From: Symbiodinium natans
Taxonomy: Eukaryota; Sar; Dinophyceae; Suessiales; Symbiodiniaceae
Length of the DNA: 64,000 nucleotides
Reading direction: 5' to 3'
Assembly (NCBI GenBank): GCA_905221605.1
Contig: CAJNDS010002750.1
Coordinates: forward strand, 124,001-188,000
The notes beneath the pieces were generated by a model. The model had not been told where the DNA came from and made no database searches. It saw only the letters and a program-made list of their open reading frames with translations. Each line of letters begins with the position of its first letter. Position 1 is the stretch's first letter. The position numbers were made by a program, and so were the translations under genes. This document shows positions 1 to 13,033 of this stretch, one piece after another.

Positions 1-1674
1 AACGGACAGCTCGGGCAAAGCGCGTCACCTCTTCCACGGGCCAGGATTCTGCGATTCTGAGGACCTTGACAGAGTTCGAAAGGTTTGACATCGAGTCTGA
101 GCAAGTACCAGGCAGCATAGGCAACAACACGACAGCCAACAATCATGAAAGAAACAACAGCCAGGGCCCACCTGCTTTGCGAGGCTGGCCTCATCATCTT
201 CATCTGCTGAACCTCAGGCGCGCGAGGCAATCGAGACGTCGATTTCCCACATGCCCCGCACGATCCGCACAGATCTGGGATGCTTTGGAGGTCCTCTGGG
301 GAGGGAGCTGCTGCGAGTGACTGAGCCCAGACCGTCCACAACGTCAGCCAGCTGCTGCACAGCCACGTTACCTGCATATGAAGCGCTTTCACGCGCTTTC
401 ATGGACCTAAGGCTTATTGAGGCGCAACATGACACGGCAGCGCGCAACAACGTACATGATCTCGTTGACTGCAGGCCACTTCGCTGGCGCGGCTTTGCCG
501 GGCGCGACGAAAGCTTTGATCGCTGCAGAAGACGGCAGCGTTCACCTAAGCAGAATTACAGACTTTCGGTCTTACAGATGCTACACTCGAGGGCATGGAA
601 CAGCTGCCGAGCCCTCTTGACGGCTTCTATTCCGTTCAGCGCCATGCTGCAATGGAAATGAAAAATTGATGCTTAGCTCTGTGGTGGGGGGGATGCGCCT
701 GAACACGCCAACACTATCACAAGGTGCCAGTCCACGCTTGCAGGACGACCAAGAAGCAAACAATAACAAGGTTTTAACTGTTCCGAGGATAAGGAGAACA
801 ACAGGCTCTTCAAGTGCACATGCGCGAGTATAAAGAAGATGCATAGAGACTTTTCGCCAGTCCCGTCCAGATGCTCTGCTCTGTACACTCAGGGACATTC
901 GTCAGCCTCTCGCCACATGGAAATGCTGTAGCGAACCTGCCTGCCTTTTCTGGTTGGTGCATCCTTGTTCTGCTTCGCTCATGTGGCAGGAAAGCCTAAG
1001 CATTGCTCACTCAGCTGCGAGCGATTCCTCATCGCATCATGACTGACGATTAGTTACAATGGCATGTACTGAGTGCTGAACTCTAAGGAGAATGCACGTG
1101 CACCAGCGCAGATGGTCATGCAGACGGACAGCCAAGTAGACGGAGACAGAGACAGAGACAGAGGCAGAGAGAGAGCGAGTGGCAGAGGCAAGGCTGGCAG
1201 AACGAACCCTGTGGCCCTATGGTATCCTGTGGAATTCTGTCCAAAAAACCACTGCTGCGATTTAAGCTGCAACATTACCGGGTGGATCCTTCTGGCCGAA
1301 CATTGTCCAGATCACCTGCAAACACAATTTCATTGGAGCATGGGCTCGAGTGGAGGGGCTTGCCGCGAACGCCGGTTGTCACAAAGAGAACGGGGTTGTT
1401 ACTCTAGATACAAAATGTTACAAATTTGTCCCAAAAGGGCGCCCAAGGCCGGATGGAGAGGAAACGGTGGGAGAACTAAGAACTGAAGTAGAAGATGCAA
1501 CCTGATCAATGTATCCAAGTCAATATCAGCTACGCTTGGGTAAGCAATATGAAAAAAAAAAAACGAGCTGCGACGCGCATTGTATGCGGCAAAAATGTGC
1601 TTTGCTCCAGCCTTGCTGCCTGCAGCCTGCCATCTCAATATCTCGTCACTTCTACCCTCTCTAACCCCCGGCAC
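1..1674. other. No gene recognised, left edge
   Basis: Several overlapping short open frames exist on both strands but none shows a recognisable motif or clear coding bias. A short GA/CAG-rich simple stretch lies near 1140-1180. The downstream end and 3' UTR of the minus-strand kinase gene may extend into this stretch. Confidence 0.4.
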
Positions 1675-4600
1675 CTCGGCTTTGACAGGAAGGGATGCTT
1701 GAGAGCCGCTTGTGCAGATGATCGCTTTGCAGGATCGGGCACCAAGCATGCCCCTGCGAGAAGGTCCGCGAAAGGCTCCAGAAGGACGTCCTCAAGTGCA
1801 TTAGATTGCATTAGTGCGTTGGCATGAGCAAACGACCTTCTAGTGCACGTGTCTGACCATGCGGTGTGCCTAGACATGCCTAGCCGCTCAAGCATGCATG
1901 GGCCGGGGTCCTGCACAACTTGCCGCAAGCGCGTTGTGACAGTCTTACTTGGTGTCATGAACTGAGACATCGACAGCTGCTGCCTCAGAAGAACTGACAC
2001 GGGATTCCCTCAGCAACTTCAGCACTCAGGAACTTCAGCTGGGTTATACTCAAGAAGATCTCTTGTGCACGTGTGCCAGCAGGACATCTGTTCGAGGCCA
2101 CGATGCTCATTGCCTGTCTGCCTGCGGCGGCGAAAAGCCCCCTGCGAGTGACGGCATTCTTGCTTTGCACTTTACACCGACTCGAACACAACACCACTGC
2201 CCAGTGCCGGTCATGAGTTGAGGACAGCTCGCTTTGTGGGTGACAAGGTATGTGACAAGGTATGTGACAAGGTATGTGACAAGGTATGTGACAAGGTATG
2301 TGACAAGGTATGCGTGCGATCTGTGAAATGTGTGGCATGGTGTGACATGGTGTGGCATTCCCACCTGCGTGGTGAAGTGCTTTAGAGCATGCTTTCCAGA
2401 TACTGCAAACTGCTTCTTGAAAGCGCCGCAGGTTCGGAGGATATCCTTGTGCACGCCAAGTCTGGTCTTGTTGAGTTACACCCGGAACTTCAACATGCTG
2501 CCTGCGTGCCTGAACTTCAGCTGAGTCTCAAAGAGCATCGCGTTATTCGCGCCTTCCTTAGGAACTTCTACTGTTCCGTCTTTCGAGGGAACATATGATG
2601 ATGCATGGAGATCGTCTGCTCAAACGGCCCATCTGCTGCACATGCTTCTTTCAGCGTTTCTTCGCTGAATGTTACGAGAACTCTGAGAACATGGCGGGGA
2701 AGAGAACATGCCCCGAAGCAAGCTCAAAAAGAGTCGCTCCCGCGCTCCACATGTCCGCCCTCGTGCTGAACCTGGAGTTCGAGTTCGCCAATCAAAACGG
2801 AGAAAACATGTGTGAGTGTGTATATATATATACACATGTATGCTTTGTTGAATAAGCACTCAATATAGATTGAATATGCGTTTAAACTCAATTTGTGTAA
2901 AGCCAGCGACTTCTTTCCGAAGAAAGACTGCAAGACGATGCAATGATGCAGATCAGCCGCGACTGGCCAAGGATGATCTCGGGTGCTCGATAGCCTTGTG
3001 CTGCACCACACCGGCAGTACACTCTTGCATATCCCTGACCGCCTCACCCTCCCAACCTAGCTGTTCTCTCCTATTCAAATTCCAACACTCACAACCGCAT
3101 TGCGTAAGCACAAATGGCAAACGCCCGGCGGCAAGAACATAAGACAAGGATGCATATGTACAATGGTGAGCTCAGCTGTGGCGCCCGGCTGCTTGTGTAG
3201 GCTCTTCGAATGTGGGATGCCTGCGTGGACGATGTAACAGCTCTATGTTCATAGCCGTTCTGGCGTGAACTTTGTTTGCGGAAGACAGGTCCCTTCTCCG
3301 ACATGTAGTTAAGTCGTGAACTTGCCTCCCAAGGGCAAGTTGGAACATGCCATGCCCTACAGACACGGGTAGGAAACTACCCTTTCTGATGCGAAAAACG
3401 ATGTCGCTCGCAAGATGGCAGAATGCGAAGTGGTGGTCATATGGGTTCTCACATGGACTCCCATGGGAGCTCCGAAACCTCCTTCCAGAAAGCACGGAAG
3501 CAGAGATTGGTCCCATGTTCCAGTGCCCCACCTACGAGCTCACGCACAGAACCCTTGGCAGGGATAGCCCCTGTCACTTGCTCGAGTCGATTGACATGAA
3601 ATCGACGGGCGGACATGTCTGTATCGCTGCGTCGCTCACCATGGCGCCCTTTTTGGGATGCCCCCGAACGAAAAATGTGCTCACAAAGAACACGAAGAAC
3701 ACAAACAACTTCTTTGATTGTAGAGCTGCCTGATACTTATCCTGCCTGCATGGACTCCTGCGTGTCAATGGCACCTGAGGTGCAACTACCCTAGCCGCCT
3801 TACCCTTCAGTGTATGACATCAGCAGGAACTTGCGATGGTTTGGAGAAGGAGGCCATGCGTGAATTTTCACGGAAAGTTTGCCAAGCCACATCCGAAATC
3901 AGACAGCTTCACTGACTCTTTGTTCAGAGATAGCAAGAGATTGTCGGGTTTGATGTCCGTGTGGATTATCCTGGCAGGACAGGGCAGATGGTGAAGGCAG
4001 TGTCTCACTCAGAAGCGGTACTCCACCATGATCATCGATGGTCATGGCCTGATGGCCCAAAGAGCCCGCAGAGCCAGGAGGATGTTGCAAGTGTAGCGCT
4101 GCAGGTCCTGAATTGGGACGTATTGAGACCGGTCATCACAACTTCATGCCGAGCAACACTGGAACAGTTGTCGAACGTCGCTCCACAAATGCTGCCAGAT
4201 TGTGGCCCCATGACCAGGCCACTCACAACTTGAATCACAACTGGCCTTCAGGGGGAACCCGCTGTTCTTTTCCTGGATCTGTCGCTTCAGAGCGGTCCGC
4301 ATGTCATAGCGCCTGAGGCACTAGATACTGCTTGTGTTAAGAGACAGCTCGATGTGCTTATGACTCAACAAGCCAAAGACTCCTGTAGTGATTTAGCAGG
4401 GTTACAATAACAAGTTAGGGAAATCAAACCTTGGAACCAAGCAAGTACCGACATGTGTTGCGGCGCATGGTCTGCTGGTAAGTCGCTGTAGATGGAAAAC
4501 CAGGGCCAAGTGCCTGAGATTTCCGGTCGCGACTCGTATTGTTTTGAAATGAACGGAGTGCCCCATGCAAACAAGCCACCCATTGTGCATGAAGGTTTCC

Positions 4601-6392
4601 TGCTCTCAGTTGAGGTCATGTGCCGTGCCGGCATTGGGTCTTCTTGTCTAGGGTGTCGGAAGGCTGCAGTAGGGCAACGATTCAGCTCAGTGATTTCGGA
4701 TCATGGGGTTCCATGAACTGGCTCGCCGTACTCGGATCAGCCCCTCGTCCGACACAGATCCACGACTGCGATTCAGTGCACATGCAGCGGGGCTTTCTGA
4801 TCAGCAGCCGTGTGATTCGGATCACGATTTTTGAAGATTGCGTTTAAGCCATGTGCTATTCAGGAATTAACTGCACTCTTCAGTAATTCACAGCGGCTTG
4901 TAAGGCGGTGTACAAGCCCTACACGCCGACACCTGGATGCCCTAAACCCCACAAGCCACAGCCGACGGGATCTTGGTCTTCGCAGTCATTGAAGAACAGC
5001 AGAATTCATTTAAAAACAACCAAGATCATAAGCTCTGCTTCGGTTTCGGTGCTTAATTATTTAATTTAGGGCTCGGAAAACGGAGCCGAAATCTGGGCGG
5101 GGCAAACCCCATCAGAATCCAAGAACTTAAGGGATTTGCCCCACCCAGATTTCGGCCCCCGAACCCTGAGCCGAAACCGAACAACAACTTATGATCTTCA
5201 GTTCTCTTATACATCCCACTTTTCTTCAATGACTGGGAAGACCTAAACCCTAAACCCGAAACGGAGGCAGCGACCTGCGACGGCTGCAGAAAACAGCTCG
5301 GCACTAAAACCCTAGGCCCTAAACCGTAAATCCTAACCCCAAGCAATGCGAAGCCTGAAACCAGTGTGTCGGGTGAGCTGCAAACCTAGTCAATCGGCTG
5401 AACTGATCAAATGCAGGCTTGATCTTAATGGGTGATCCGATTGGGCGAGCTGACTCAAGGCACATCTGACCCGTTACATGCAACTTCCTTGGGACTTGTA
5501 AGGTTTACAAGGCTTTAAAGGCCCTCGGAGGTTGGAGGTCGTGTAGGGAACACAAAGCTTAAGCTTGAGGAGGCAGTAAACATTCTCGAACGGCCACGCG
5601 GCCGCTGGGAGGAATGCAAAGACTGTAAACGGACTGCAAAGATTCAGAGCGCAAACACAGAACTGACAACTGGCTCTGAGCATGTCTGACTCCAAGCGTC
5701 CAGGTTTGCCAGGCCAAGCAGGAAGCCCGCACCCTGCGGCCGTTCTTGAAAAAGGTCGAAACATCAACAGGCGCTAGAAAGAGCAGATCCGCATGGCCGC
5801 TTCATGCCTCGGAGTCCTTCTCCACTGCCTGCCACAGCTTGCTTACTTTGACTTTAAGGGACATGGTGGAAAAAACGATCCACCAAACTCTGGTGGCGTC
5901 TGCAACCTAGCGGCTAGCTGCTACAAGTAGAAGTCTATTTGGGGAGGAAGCTGAAGGACACATCATGAATGTATGTTCCATGTGCCGAACTTGTCCTACC
6001 CTACCGAAATGTTCGCACTTGGCCTTGGTGCGAATTCGTCGCATCAGCTTGACTTCCACCCTTGGTACATTTGGAATGAGTTGAATGAGGCTTGACGTGC
6101 GCAAAGCTACACACTCCACTTCTCTGCTACTACACCGGACTACATGGACTCCAATGGAATGCTCTGAACGCTGTGCGATGCTGTGTATGGAGATGGCTCA
6201 GATGACTCAACTTCTGAGTCCGAGCACTCCGTCGCCTTTCGCAGGCCAGCGTTGTCGCGGATAAACTTCACGGCGTATTCCTGGAAAACTCTTTCAGCTG
6301 ATGACAAACATGCTTGCACTTTTTTTGTCACACATGGCAGTCCTTACCGCCACCCTTGGAATCAGAGCAACGGAAGACACTGCTGAATGAAC
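1675..6392 (-). CDS. PRP4-like (PRPF4B family) protein kinase, multi-exon, partial
   Basis: CMGC-type Ser/Thr kinase resembling PRP4, a pre-mRNA splicing kinase expected in the nucleus. Five exons recognised. 6343-6392 carries the glycine loop (EGSFSSVFRCSDSKGGGK, its first residue completed upstream). 6207-6280 begins EYAVKFIRDN, the beta-3 lysine motif, very like the AVKIIRNN of PRP4. About 5952-6060 carries VEVKLMRRI, the alpha-C region. 3883-3970 has the catalytic loop HTDIKPDNLL and LSDFG; PRP4 kinases also have a variant HxDIKPDN instead of HRD. 1675-1790 encodes the C-lobe end, DLLAGACLVPDPAKRSSAQA...HPFL, close to DLL..ILMLDPAKR of PRP4. The intron 6342-6281 is only 62 nt and GA-AG. 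The activation-segment, YRAPE and WSxGC exons between 3.9 and 1.8 kb were not found, and the N-terminal region upstream of 6.4 kb is unresolved. Family is firm; exon ends other than those quoted are approximate. Confidence 0.8.
2238..2312. repeat. 12-bp tandem repeat (GACAAGGTATGT), about 6 copies
   Basis: About six nearly perfect head-to-tail copies of a 12-bp unit. All frames through it stay open (PCHI or YLVT peptide repeats), so ORFs here are artefacts of the repeat. It lies in an intron of the kinase gene. Confidence 0.9.
4670..5450 (+). repeat. Dispersed repeat, copy A
   Basis: About 780 bp that is collinear with 40630-41330 in direct orientation. Shared blocks include GATTTCGGATCA, CCACGACTGCGATTCAGTGC, AGTCATTGA and AATGCAGGCTTGATCT in the same order. 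It contains telomere-like CCCTAAA runs near 5245-5340 and an internal foldback. No coding motif was seen, so it looks like a non-autonomous dispersed element. It sits inside the kinase gene span. Confidence 0.75.
4983..5237. repeat. Long imperfect inverted repeat (foldback) inside copy A
   Basis: The left part (4983-5106) and right part (5135-5237) are reverse complements over several blocks: AGTCATTGAAGAA with its complement near 5224-5236, AAGATCATAAG with its complement, CGGTTTCGG with its complement. The innermost 22-bp arms, 5085-5106 and 5135-5156, differ at one base and leave a 28-nt loop. This is a MITE-like structure; the copy near 40.9-41.1 kb keeps only the outer arms. Confidence 0.8.
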
Positions 6393-9300
6393 CTTCCAGC
6401 ATGTAATCGAGCCCCAATCCATGCTGACCCATGCTAGCCCAGGCCACGCTGTTTGTTGAGTGCTACAGCCACTGATCGTTTTGTCTTGGAAAGACCTAAA
6501 GAATCTGAACCGCGGGGTAAGTCCAAGCACAGGAAGTAAAACAAAAACATGTTCAGAGACACTTGTGACTTGCGACACAAGTTCCGAGGAGTGCAGGCCA
6601 GCCTCTTCCGAGCGGACCTTCAACAAGAAACCGATTGCCCGGGCCGCAAGGCTCACCTTTCCAAGCAGAGCATAGCATCAGCCCACTGCCAACTGTCATA
6701 TTCTTGCACATGTGCATGGGCACGATGGAGCTGCTCAATGATGGGTCATGGCAAAGCGTGACTGCACACTCATGTGCGCTCCTTTCCCCGTCAAGTCAAA
6801 ACTCGTCAGGTATAGGGTGCTCGACGCTGCAATTGTACCCGAGCTGAGAACGGTGGATTCATTGCATATGCTCCATGGAGAAAAGTGCCCACTTCCAAGG
6901 GTACAGGCCGGTCAGCGCAACGCGGCAAAAGCCGTCTCGCGTCGTGTCTTTGTAGCTGCATACTGCAACCTAATGTTGACCAAACTCGCGAAGTACAGGC
7001 GATGGGCGAACGCGCAACATCAACATCTCCGAAAGTTTAACAACAATGCTTCTAGTTGATGCACATCTCTTTCAATGTTCCCCCAACATCCACCAACCAC
7101 CATGTGGTTTAGCAACCGGATTCAACCGAGGGTCGCGGAGTCAGATGTGCACGCTCAGCACTAGGGAGATTTCCGATCAATGACAGCAGCTACCTTACTG
7201 ACACCAACGCCTTTCATGTCGTACGCCTGTGCGCTGCGCTGACTTGGAAAAAGCGCAGGCACAGCCACGACAAAGCGTGCGAAGGCAAAAGTCGACACGA
7301 GCATGCCCTGCACTGATTATCAGAGGATCTGCTCGCACGGCTCGCACTGCAGCACTAACCGTCACATGGTAGTAACTGATAGTACAAACTTGTAAAACAA
7401 GACAAACACACAGAACAGTACAACTAGCGGTACTCGCCCTCATTTGTACGTGCTCTCCGCAGGAAATGGCCAGAAGGTGGCCACATGAAGCCGTGAAGCA
7501 CAGCTGAGAAGCATTCAACTTCCGAGGCACGGGCACTCAGTACGAAAGCAATGAAAGCAGCATGCCCAGAATGATTCGCAATACAGGCCCGCATTTTTGC
7601 ACACTGACACTGCCAATCACTGTCATCTCCATGCTAACATCTTTATTTCTTGGAGCTTCGGCGAGATGAGCGATAGCATTTCCAGGAAACACTTGCTGCA
7701 AAATGATAGGGCTGGCTCTCGTGAAATGGAGTCGAAAAACACAGGCCTGTATTCCCATGCACTCTTTGCAAATTACAGGGCCTGGAAGCTTCTGCATTGG
7801 AACTGGCTCAACACTCACTTCGTGACAAGCTGAGGAGAGGCAAGCTCAGCAAGGTGCAAGGGTATGGGCAGCTTCATGTTTCTTCGTTGATTAAATAGAT
7901 TAGACCAACTTGTATGATGCAACGGTGACCTCATAGATCCTTGCACGAAGACTGGCGGCACTGAAGCTTTGCCACAATGTCTGGGCTTCCTGTAAACCCG
8001 AGGGTCTGAAACAACCCCCACTAGGCAACGATCCTTGCATGTTGCAAGGTCGCGCACATATGAAAAAAAAACCGTACATGTGCAAACTGTCGGCTATTGA
8101 AAACCACCGATCTGTCAGCGGTGAGTGGCCTACTTTCACGCAATGCCGCTACTGGGCAGCATTGGGTAGCACTGGTGTAGAAAGCGTCACGACCTCAAGA
8201 AAGTTGCACATCACAAGCGTGCACAGATTGCAATCTGTGCACATGTGTACGGCCCAAAGGCCGGCTCTCTGCAATTTTCCTGCAAGACCGGAAGACCTCT
8301 GCAATTTCTCCTGCAAGACCGGAAGACCTGTTTTGGCAAATGTCCTTCGCTCTGCAGCTTCAGTCACAAACATGCCCCATGGGTCGCAAACACGCGTGAC
8401 CCACTGGTATGAACAAAGACCCTGGCGCCGTCTGGCGCAACTCGCGTTGGGGTTCCTGCAGCATGCCAGAAAGTGAGAAGGTGTCAACAGCAAAGTCAAG
8501 TTGTTCCAGATAATTGGAGCAAACGCCTGGGCCTCGGTTCGGCAGAAATCTTCGCCCAAGCCCACTGAGCCACGTCAGTGGCTGTCTAGGCAATCCCAAG
8601 CCCGAGGTCACCGAGGGGATGCTGTAGTTGGACCGCGCCTTTGCCTGATTGTGGTTGCCGAGTTGTGTTTCGCGTGACTTCATTGTGAAAGACTCTGCCA
8701 CAACCTCTTAGATCACCATATACTTGCAGATTTGGGCGCGGTGCCCAAATTTGCAATTCAAAGCGAAGTTTGGAGGAAAAAACGGAATAACGACGTCAGA
8801 TGTTTGAAGTCTTCAAACTGTGTGATTTATTGGTTGTCTGTGCTACTATGTTATCTGAAGCATGTGCACCGGAGTCCACGGTGCATTACGTAAACTCACC
8901 ATTTGTTATTCGCTGTTCTTCTCTCTCTATTGGGTTTCATGACACAGAACCCTATGTCACAGAGACTTAACATCATGTACATTATCTACAACATTGACTC
9001 TATTTATCTTAAAACAACGTCTCGCACACGCATGAAATGTGCGAATGGAATGCGTGAATCTGAATATGAAGTTTCAAGAATCATAACCATAACTTGTTAA
9101 TACTTACAGACTTACAGACTCATAACACGAAAATGTATAAGCCACATTGACATACATTTTACTTGCGCCAGAACATGAGCGGTTTTGGTTCCTTGTTGAT
9201 ATCTCTTCAGCGCAAAGAGGAACACAGGAAACCGTTCCCTGCCGAGGGCTTCCCCTCGCTCACCTCTTTTCGCGAACGGTTTAAGTCAACGGGACGTTGA

Positions 9301-9599
9301 GCATGAACAATTCTCAGTTCAAACTGCTAGCCAGAGCAGAGCACAGTTGGTTGGCAAGCACATCTCGGTGGGGCCTTCCGAGGCTTTGGAACCTTCCAAT
9401 CTTCGTCCACGTCTTGCAAAGACTCTGATTCCTGAACCTCGCCATGACATTGCACTCGCAGAGCACAAGTCACTAAGCATGTTGTAGAGGCTTGTGCGAA
9501 TGTGCTGCGGATGAGAGCTCAAATCATGGCCTGCTTCTGTACTTGGAGGATTTCTGTGTCGCTCCGACCTTGTGTTATGATGAACCAATTTGACGCTAG
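6393..9599. other. No gene recognised
   Basis: Contains short open frames on both strands without convincing motifs. A plus-strand 103-codon ORF at 6748-7059 and minus-strand pieces near 7.6-7.7 kb have protein-like composition but no family match. Two direct copies of a roughly 30-bp unit (containing TGCAAGACCGGAAGAC) lie at about 8270-8330. N-terminal exons of the minus-strand kinase may lie here. Confidence 0.35.
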
Positions 9600-10360
9600 C
9601 TACACTCCCTCCTGTGCACATGCTCATGTTTGCTTGGGAGCGGGCATTGGGGCATTCGCTTCTCTGGGCCCTCTGGCCGCTCTGGCTCCCCTGGATTAAG
9701 ACCATCATCCGGGTCCATGTCCTTAGAGACGGCTGCTTCGACTTCGCCCACCTGCTGGGAATCCATGGGTCAGGCTTTTGCGATAGCAGGGTTGACCGGG
9801 GTTTAATAGGTGCTGGAGCATCCTCGAGCTATCTTTCTTGCCACATCTTGCCTCGGCATCGTCCCCAGGCAAACTCGGTGCCTCTTCCAAAGGAACACCT
9901 GCCAGTGGTGCACAGGTGGCGCAGCAATATGGAGTCTGCTTCAACTTCAGAAAAAGCGGCCACGGGAGACACTCATCAAGAGCATGGTGGTAAAGCAAAC
10001 CATCAGCATCTTTGCCCTCCCCTCAAATCAGAATCAATCGGCACGGCAGGGCAAGTCTTGTCCAAAAGCTCCGGCTGCATCCGGGCAGCTTGCTGCATCT
10101 TCCCGTGGTAGTGAGCTGAAGCTGAGAAGGGCATCCTCAAGAACATTCAAGAACATTGAGGCCAGGGCAAGTCTCTCCATGCACACCGCTGCATAATACA
10201 GCTCCTCTCCATACTCCATGACCTCGATGGACTGTGAGGGCTCCTAGCTTCCAAATTCTTCCGCAGACTCAAGGAGCCCTACCATCTACAAACAAGCTCG
10301 GAGTGAATCCCTCGTCCTCCTGAAGGTCCAGGCCCACGTCGTTAAACACATCTTCCACCG
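9600..10360 (-). CDS. Unrecognised gene, at least three probable exons
   Basis: Three minus-strand segments read like protein and are bounded by plausible splice signals. About 10283-10358 encodes EDVFNDVGLDLQEDEGF and ends at a GT donor. About 10127-10231 begins after a CACAG acceptor and encodes SIEVMEYGEELYYAAVCMER followed by LALASMFLNVLEDALL, a probable amphipathic helix. About 9790-9910 encodes LEEAPSLPGDDAEARC. A further acidic proline-rich stretch (LNPGEPERPEGPEKR) lies near 9660-9720. I do not recognise the family. Composition is acidic and hydrophilic with no membrane segment. Exon joins and ends of the gene are not established. Confidence 0.4.
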
Positions 10361-11980
10361 GCCGGCTCGAGCTCAGATCTGTCAAAGCAGGCCCTGAGTA
10401 TGCCATGTTGTTGAACAGCAGAACATGCTGGAACCTCCAACGAGCGCGTGACAGTTCTGATAGTGCTTGCGTTGAATGCCTTTGAAACCCTCTGAATGCA
10501 TTCTGTCAGCGCCATGGACCTGCTAACACGGCCACGATCGTATTTTAGGAATGGCAAGCGGTGTAATCATTTGAGCGAAGGCACCTTCCTCCTGCTCTTC
10601 GCTCGGCACGGTCTTGCATGAAGCAACAAGCGGCTGAAACATGAGTGTTGAAGAGTGTTGAAGCAACTGGGCACAGTCTCTTTTTAACGTGGTTCGTGGA
10701 GAACTCTCGAGGTGCCCACCATGCCCCCCCCCCCCCCCAGTGGCCCTAGTGTGACATTGCAGCCTCAGAAGGAAACAAAAAATGTGCAAAGTCCGACGTC
10801 AAAGGCGGATGGCCAAACGGAGGAACGGCGTATCGCCCGTGAAAACCCATCCCTGAAATGCGACGAGTACTGCATGTGCAAAGCGCCGTTTACAGTAGCA
10901 CGGCTGCAATCTAAAGAGCACTCACAAGTAATTTTTCTGTCTTGCGAGCCATCCATGGGAAGCTAACTCATGCAACTCATGCAGTACTTGATGGCCACCC
11001 GGGCCTGCGCCCGAACGTTTTTCCCTCTCGTCTTGACAATGGGCCGGCATTCCGAGGACTCTGCCTCGCCTGCTCACAGGAGAACATGGACCATTCATCT
11101 GAGCCGGGCTTCATTCATAGATTGTTTGGCAGCTTGGTGAGACTTTGGAGACGGCAGCTCGGGTATTCTTGACATGCTTCAAATAATGCTACTAGCAGTT
11201 TTTCAAGCCTGGCGGTGCCTTGCATCGAAACGCCCAAGAATTAGAGGGCCCAGTTTTCGCGACGTTGTGCTTCGGAACTTGTGGTTGATAATTCTTGCGT
11301 CGGGTTCAAGAGGCATGAGACCTGCACAGAAGCTAGAGCAGGAGTATGATGATTGATTGCCCTGGTCGGCAAGCAAGAAAACTATGGAAGAGAACCTGGA
11401 TTGCAGACCGTATATTAATTATTAGGATTTCTGACGACACTGTTCTGATTTACAATTGCCATGACCTACCCAAAGATTTTCCTACACCTCACATGTCCTG
11501 CAATGCCGTAAGCTCATGCAACGGTGCGTCCTTCGATGGACGTGGACCGAGCGATTCTTGCATTCTCCTGAGGCATGAGCAGTTCGCTCCGAACATCTCC
11601 GAACGATGAACCACGACAAGCAATGAGCAGCGAGGAACCTCTGATGCGTGGATCTGCTCCGACACGGACCGCCGTGGCTCGCGGAACTGGGAGTTGAGCT
11701 CCGACGAGCCCTCTGCGCAAGATCTCCGCAAGCGACTCTGTACACAAAGTTTGGAGTCACACACATCACACACAGCCGAAACACTCAGCATGGTCGTAAT
11801 GCTTCATTTTGCCTGGTTGTTTTCTGCCCTGACAAGTTCGGATTCAGTAGCAGGCGCGTGTGACAGTGTGCCTGTTCTGAGGGTGTCCTTTTGCGCTTTA
11901 TTCTGCCTCGTCGTTTCCTCTGGTCTGGTTTCTTGGGAGCGGAGGGGGGGTGGAGGGGGCATACTAGCGTCCGTTCCTAC
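10361..11980. other. No gene recognised
   Basis: Short open frames only. Includes an 11-base C tract near 10726-10739. A minus-strand reading at 10342-10557 could be an upstream exon of the preceding unrecognised gene. Confidence 0.35.
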
Positions 11981-12290
11981 CCAAAGCACTGATATTTACG
12001 GCGTTGTTGCCTCTTTACATCTCTTTGCACAACATGCTGCAAAAGGTTCAAAGGCTCTCTGCCGTTTCTGGAGCAAGACGTGCTGCCACAAGCGTTCAGG
12101 TCTTTCGTGAACATTGCCAAAGCACTGGTATTTACAGCGTTTCTGCCCCTTTGCACAGCATAACGCAAAGGGTGTTTCACGTTTCTGGAAGACGACGCGC
12201 TGTCACAAGCGTTCGTGTCTTTGTGAGAATGGCCAACGCACAGGCAACTACAGCATCTTTGCCTCTTTGCACAACAGAATATCTAACATA
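11981..12290. repeat. Degenerate tandem repeat, unit 116-136 bp, about 2.4 copies
   Basis: Units begin near 11981, 12117 and 12233, each with the CCAA.GCAC core, followed by TTTCTGGA..AGACG and CACAAGCGTTC blocks. Copies differ by substitutions and small indels. ORFs on the plus strand here repeat the same peptide (e.g. CHKRS) because of the repeat. Confidence 0.75.
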
Positions 12291-13033
12291 TCTTGTGTGT
12301 TTCATACTTTAGTGTTAGTCTTATATGTGTTGTTGAAATTCCCCCAATACACAACTAGCAGTGAAGCCGAAAACCCGCAATTCAACAAGGTTTGCAGGAC
12401 CTTGTAAGCATGGTAACACCAAGGCGAGGGGCTGTCGATCCATCACTTGCCATGATGGCTGGAAGCGGCCTCATCTGGCGAACTCTTCCCTGGCAGAGCG
12501 CTTTAAGCTCTTTGCAGCCATGGTTTTTTAGCATTGGCAACTTAGAGTCTGCACCTGACCATACAGCCAAGGCGAAACGAAAAGTAGAGCAGAGTCCGAA
12601 CCACGCAACAAACTGTCAAGTTCCTGAAAAAAAAACAGGGCAGCAGAAGAAGAAACTGTGGGAAGGTGATTCTGAGTCTCGGCCCTCTGACACCGACTGG
12701 AACCGCCTCTCCCTCCCATGTGGACTCTTGATATCTCTTCAGTAAGCTTAGGATTTAAGCATAAAGACACTCCATCAAATTTAGCCAGAAGCTGTCCCTG
12801 GACCGTTTGCTCTTGGCAGGGATGTGAAGTTGACCACCTCCTTCCTTCCTTTCCACCCCCCGCAGGCCCCGCAGGTCCTGCTGCTGACCGGACATCCGGC
12901 GCCTCTTCCTCGGTTGCAACGCGACGTGCAACGTGACGTGCGGCATGTTCATCTTCCCAGCCTCGATGCCTCGGCCTGTTCGTGTGCCGGATGAGATGCC
13001 GACATCAGCTCTGCTAGCCCATGAAGTGCATGT

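Noticed and set aside
9590-10111. 173-codon plus-strand ORF
   Set aside because: Antisense to better minus-strand exon candidates; no motif, composition unlike a folded protein.
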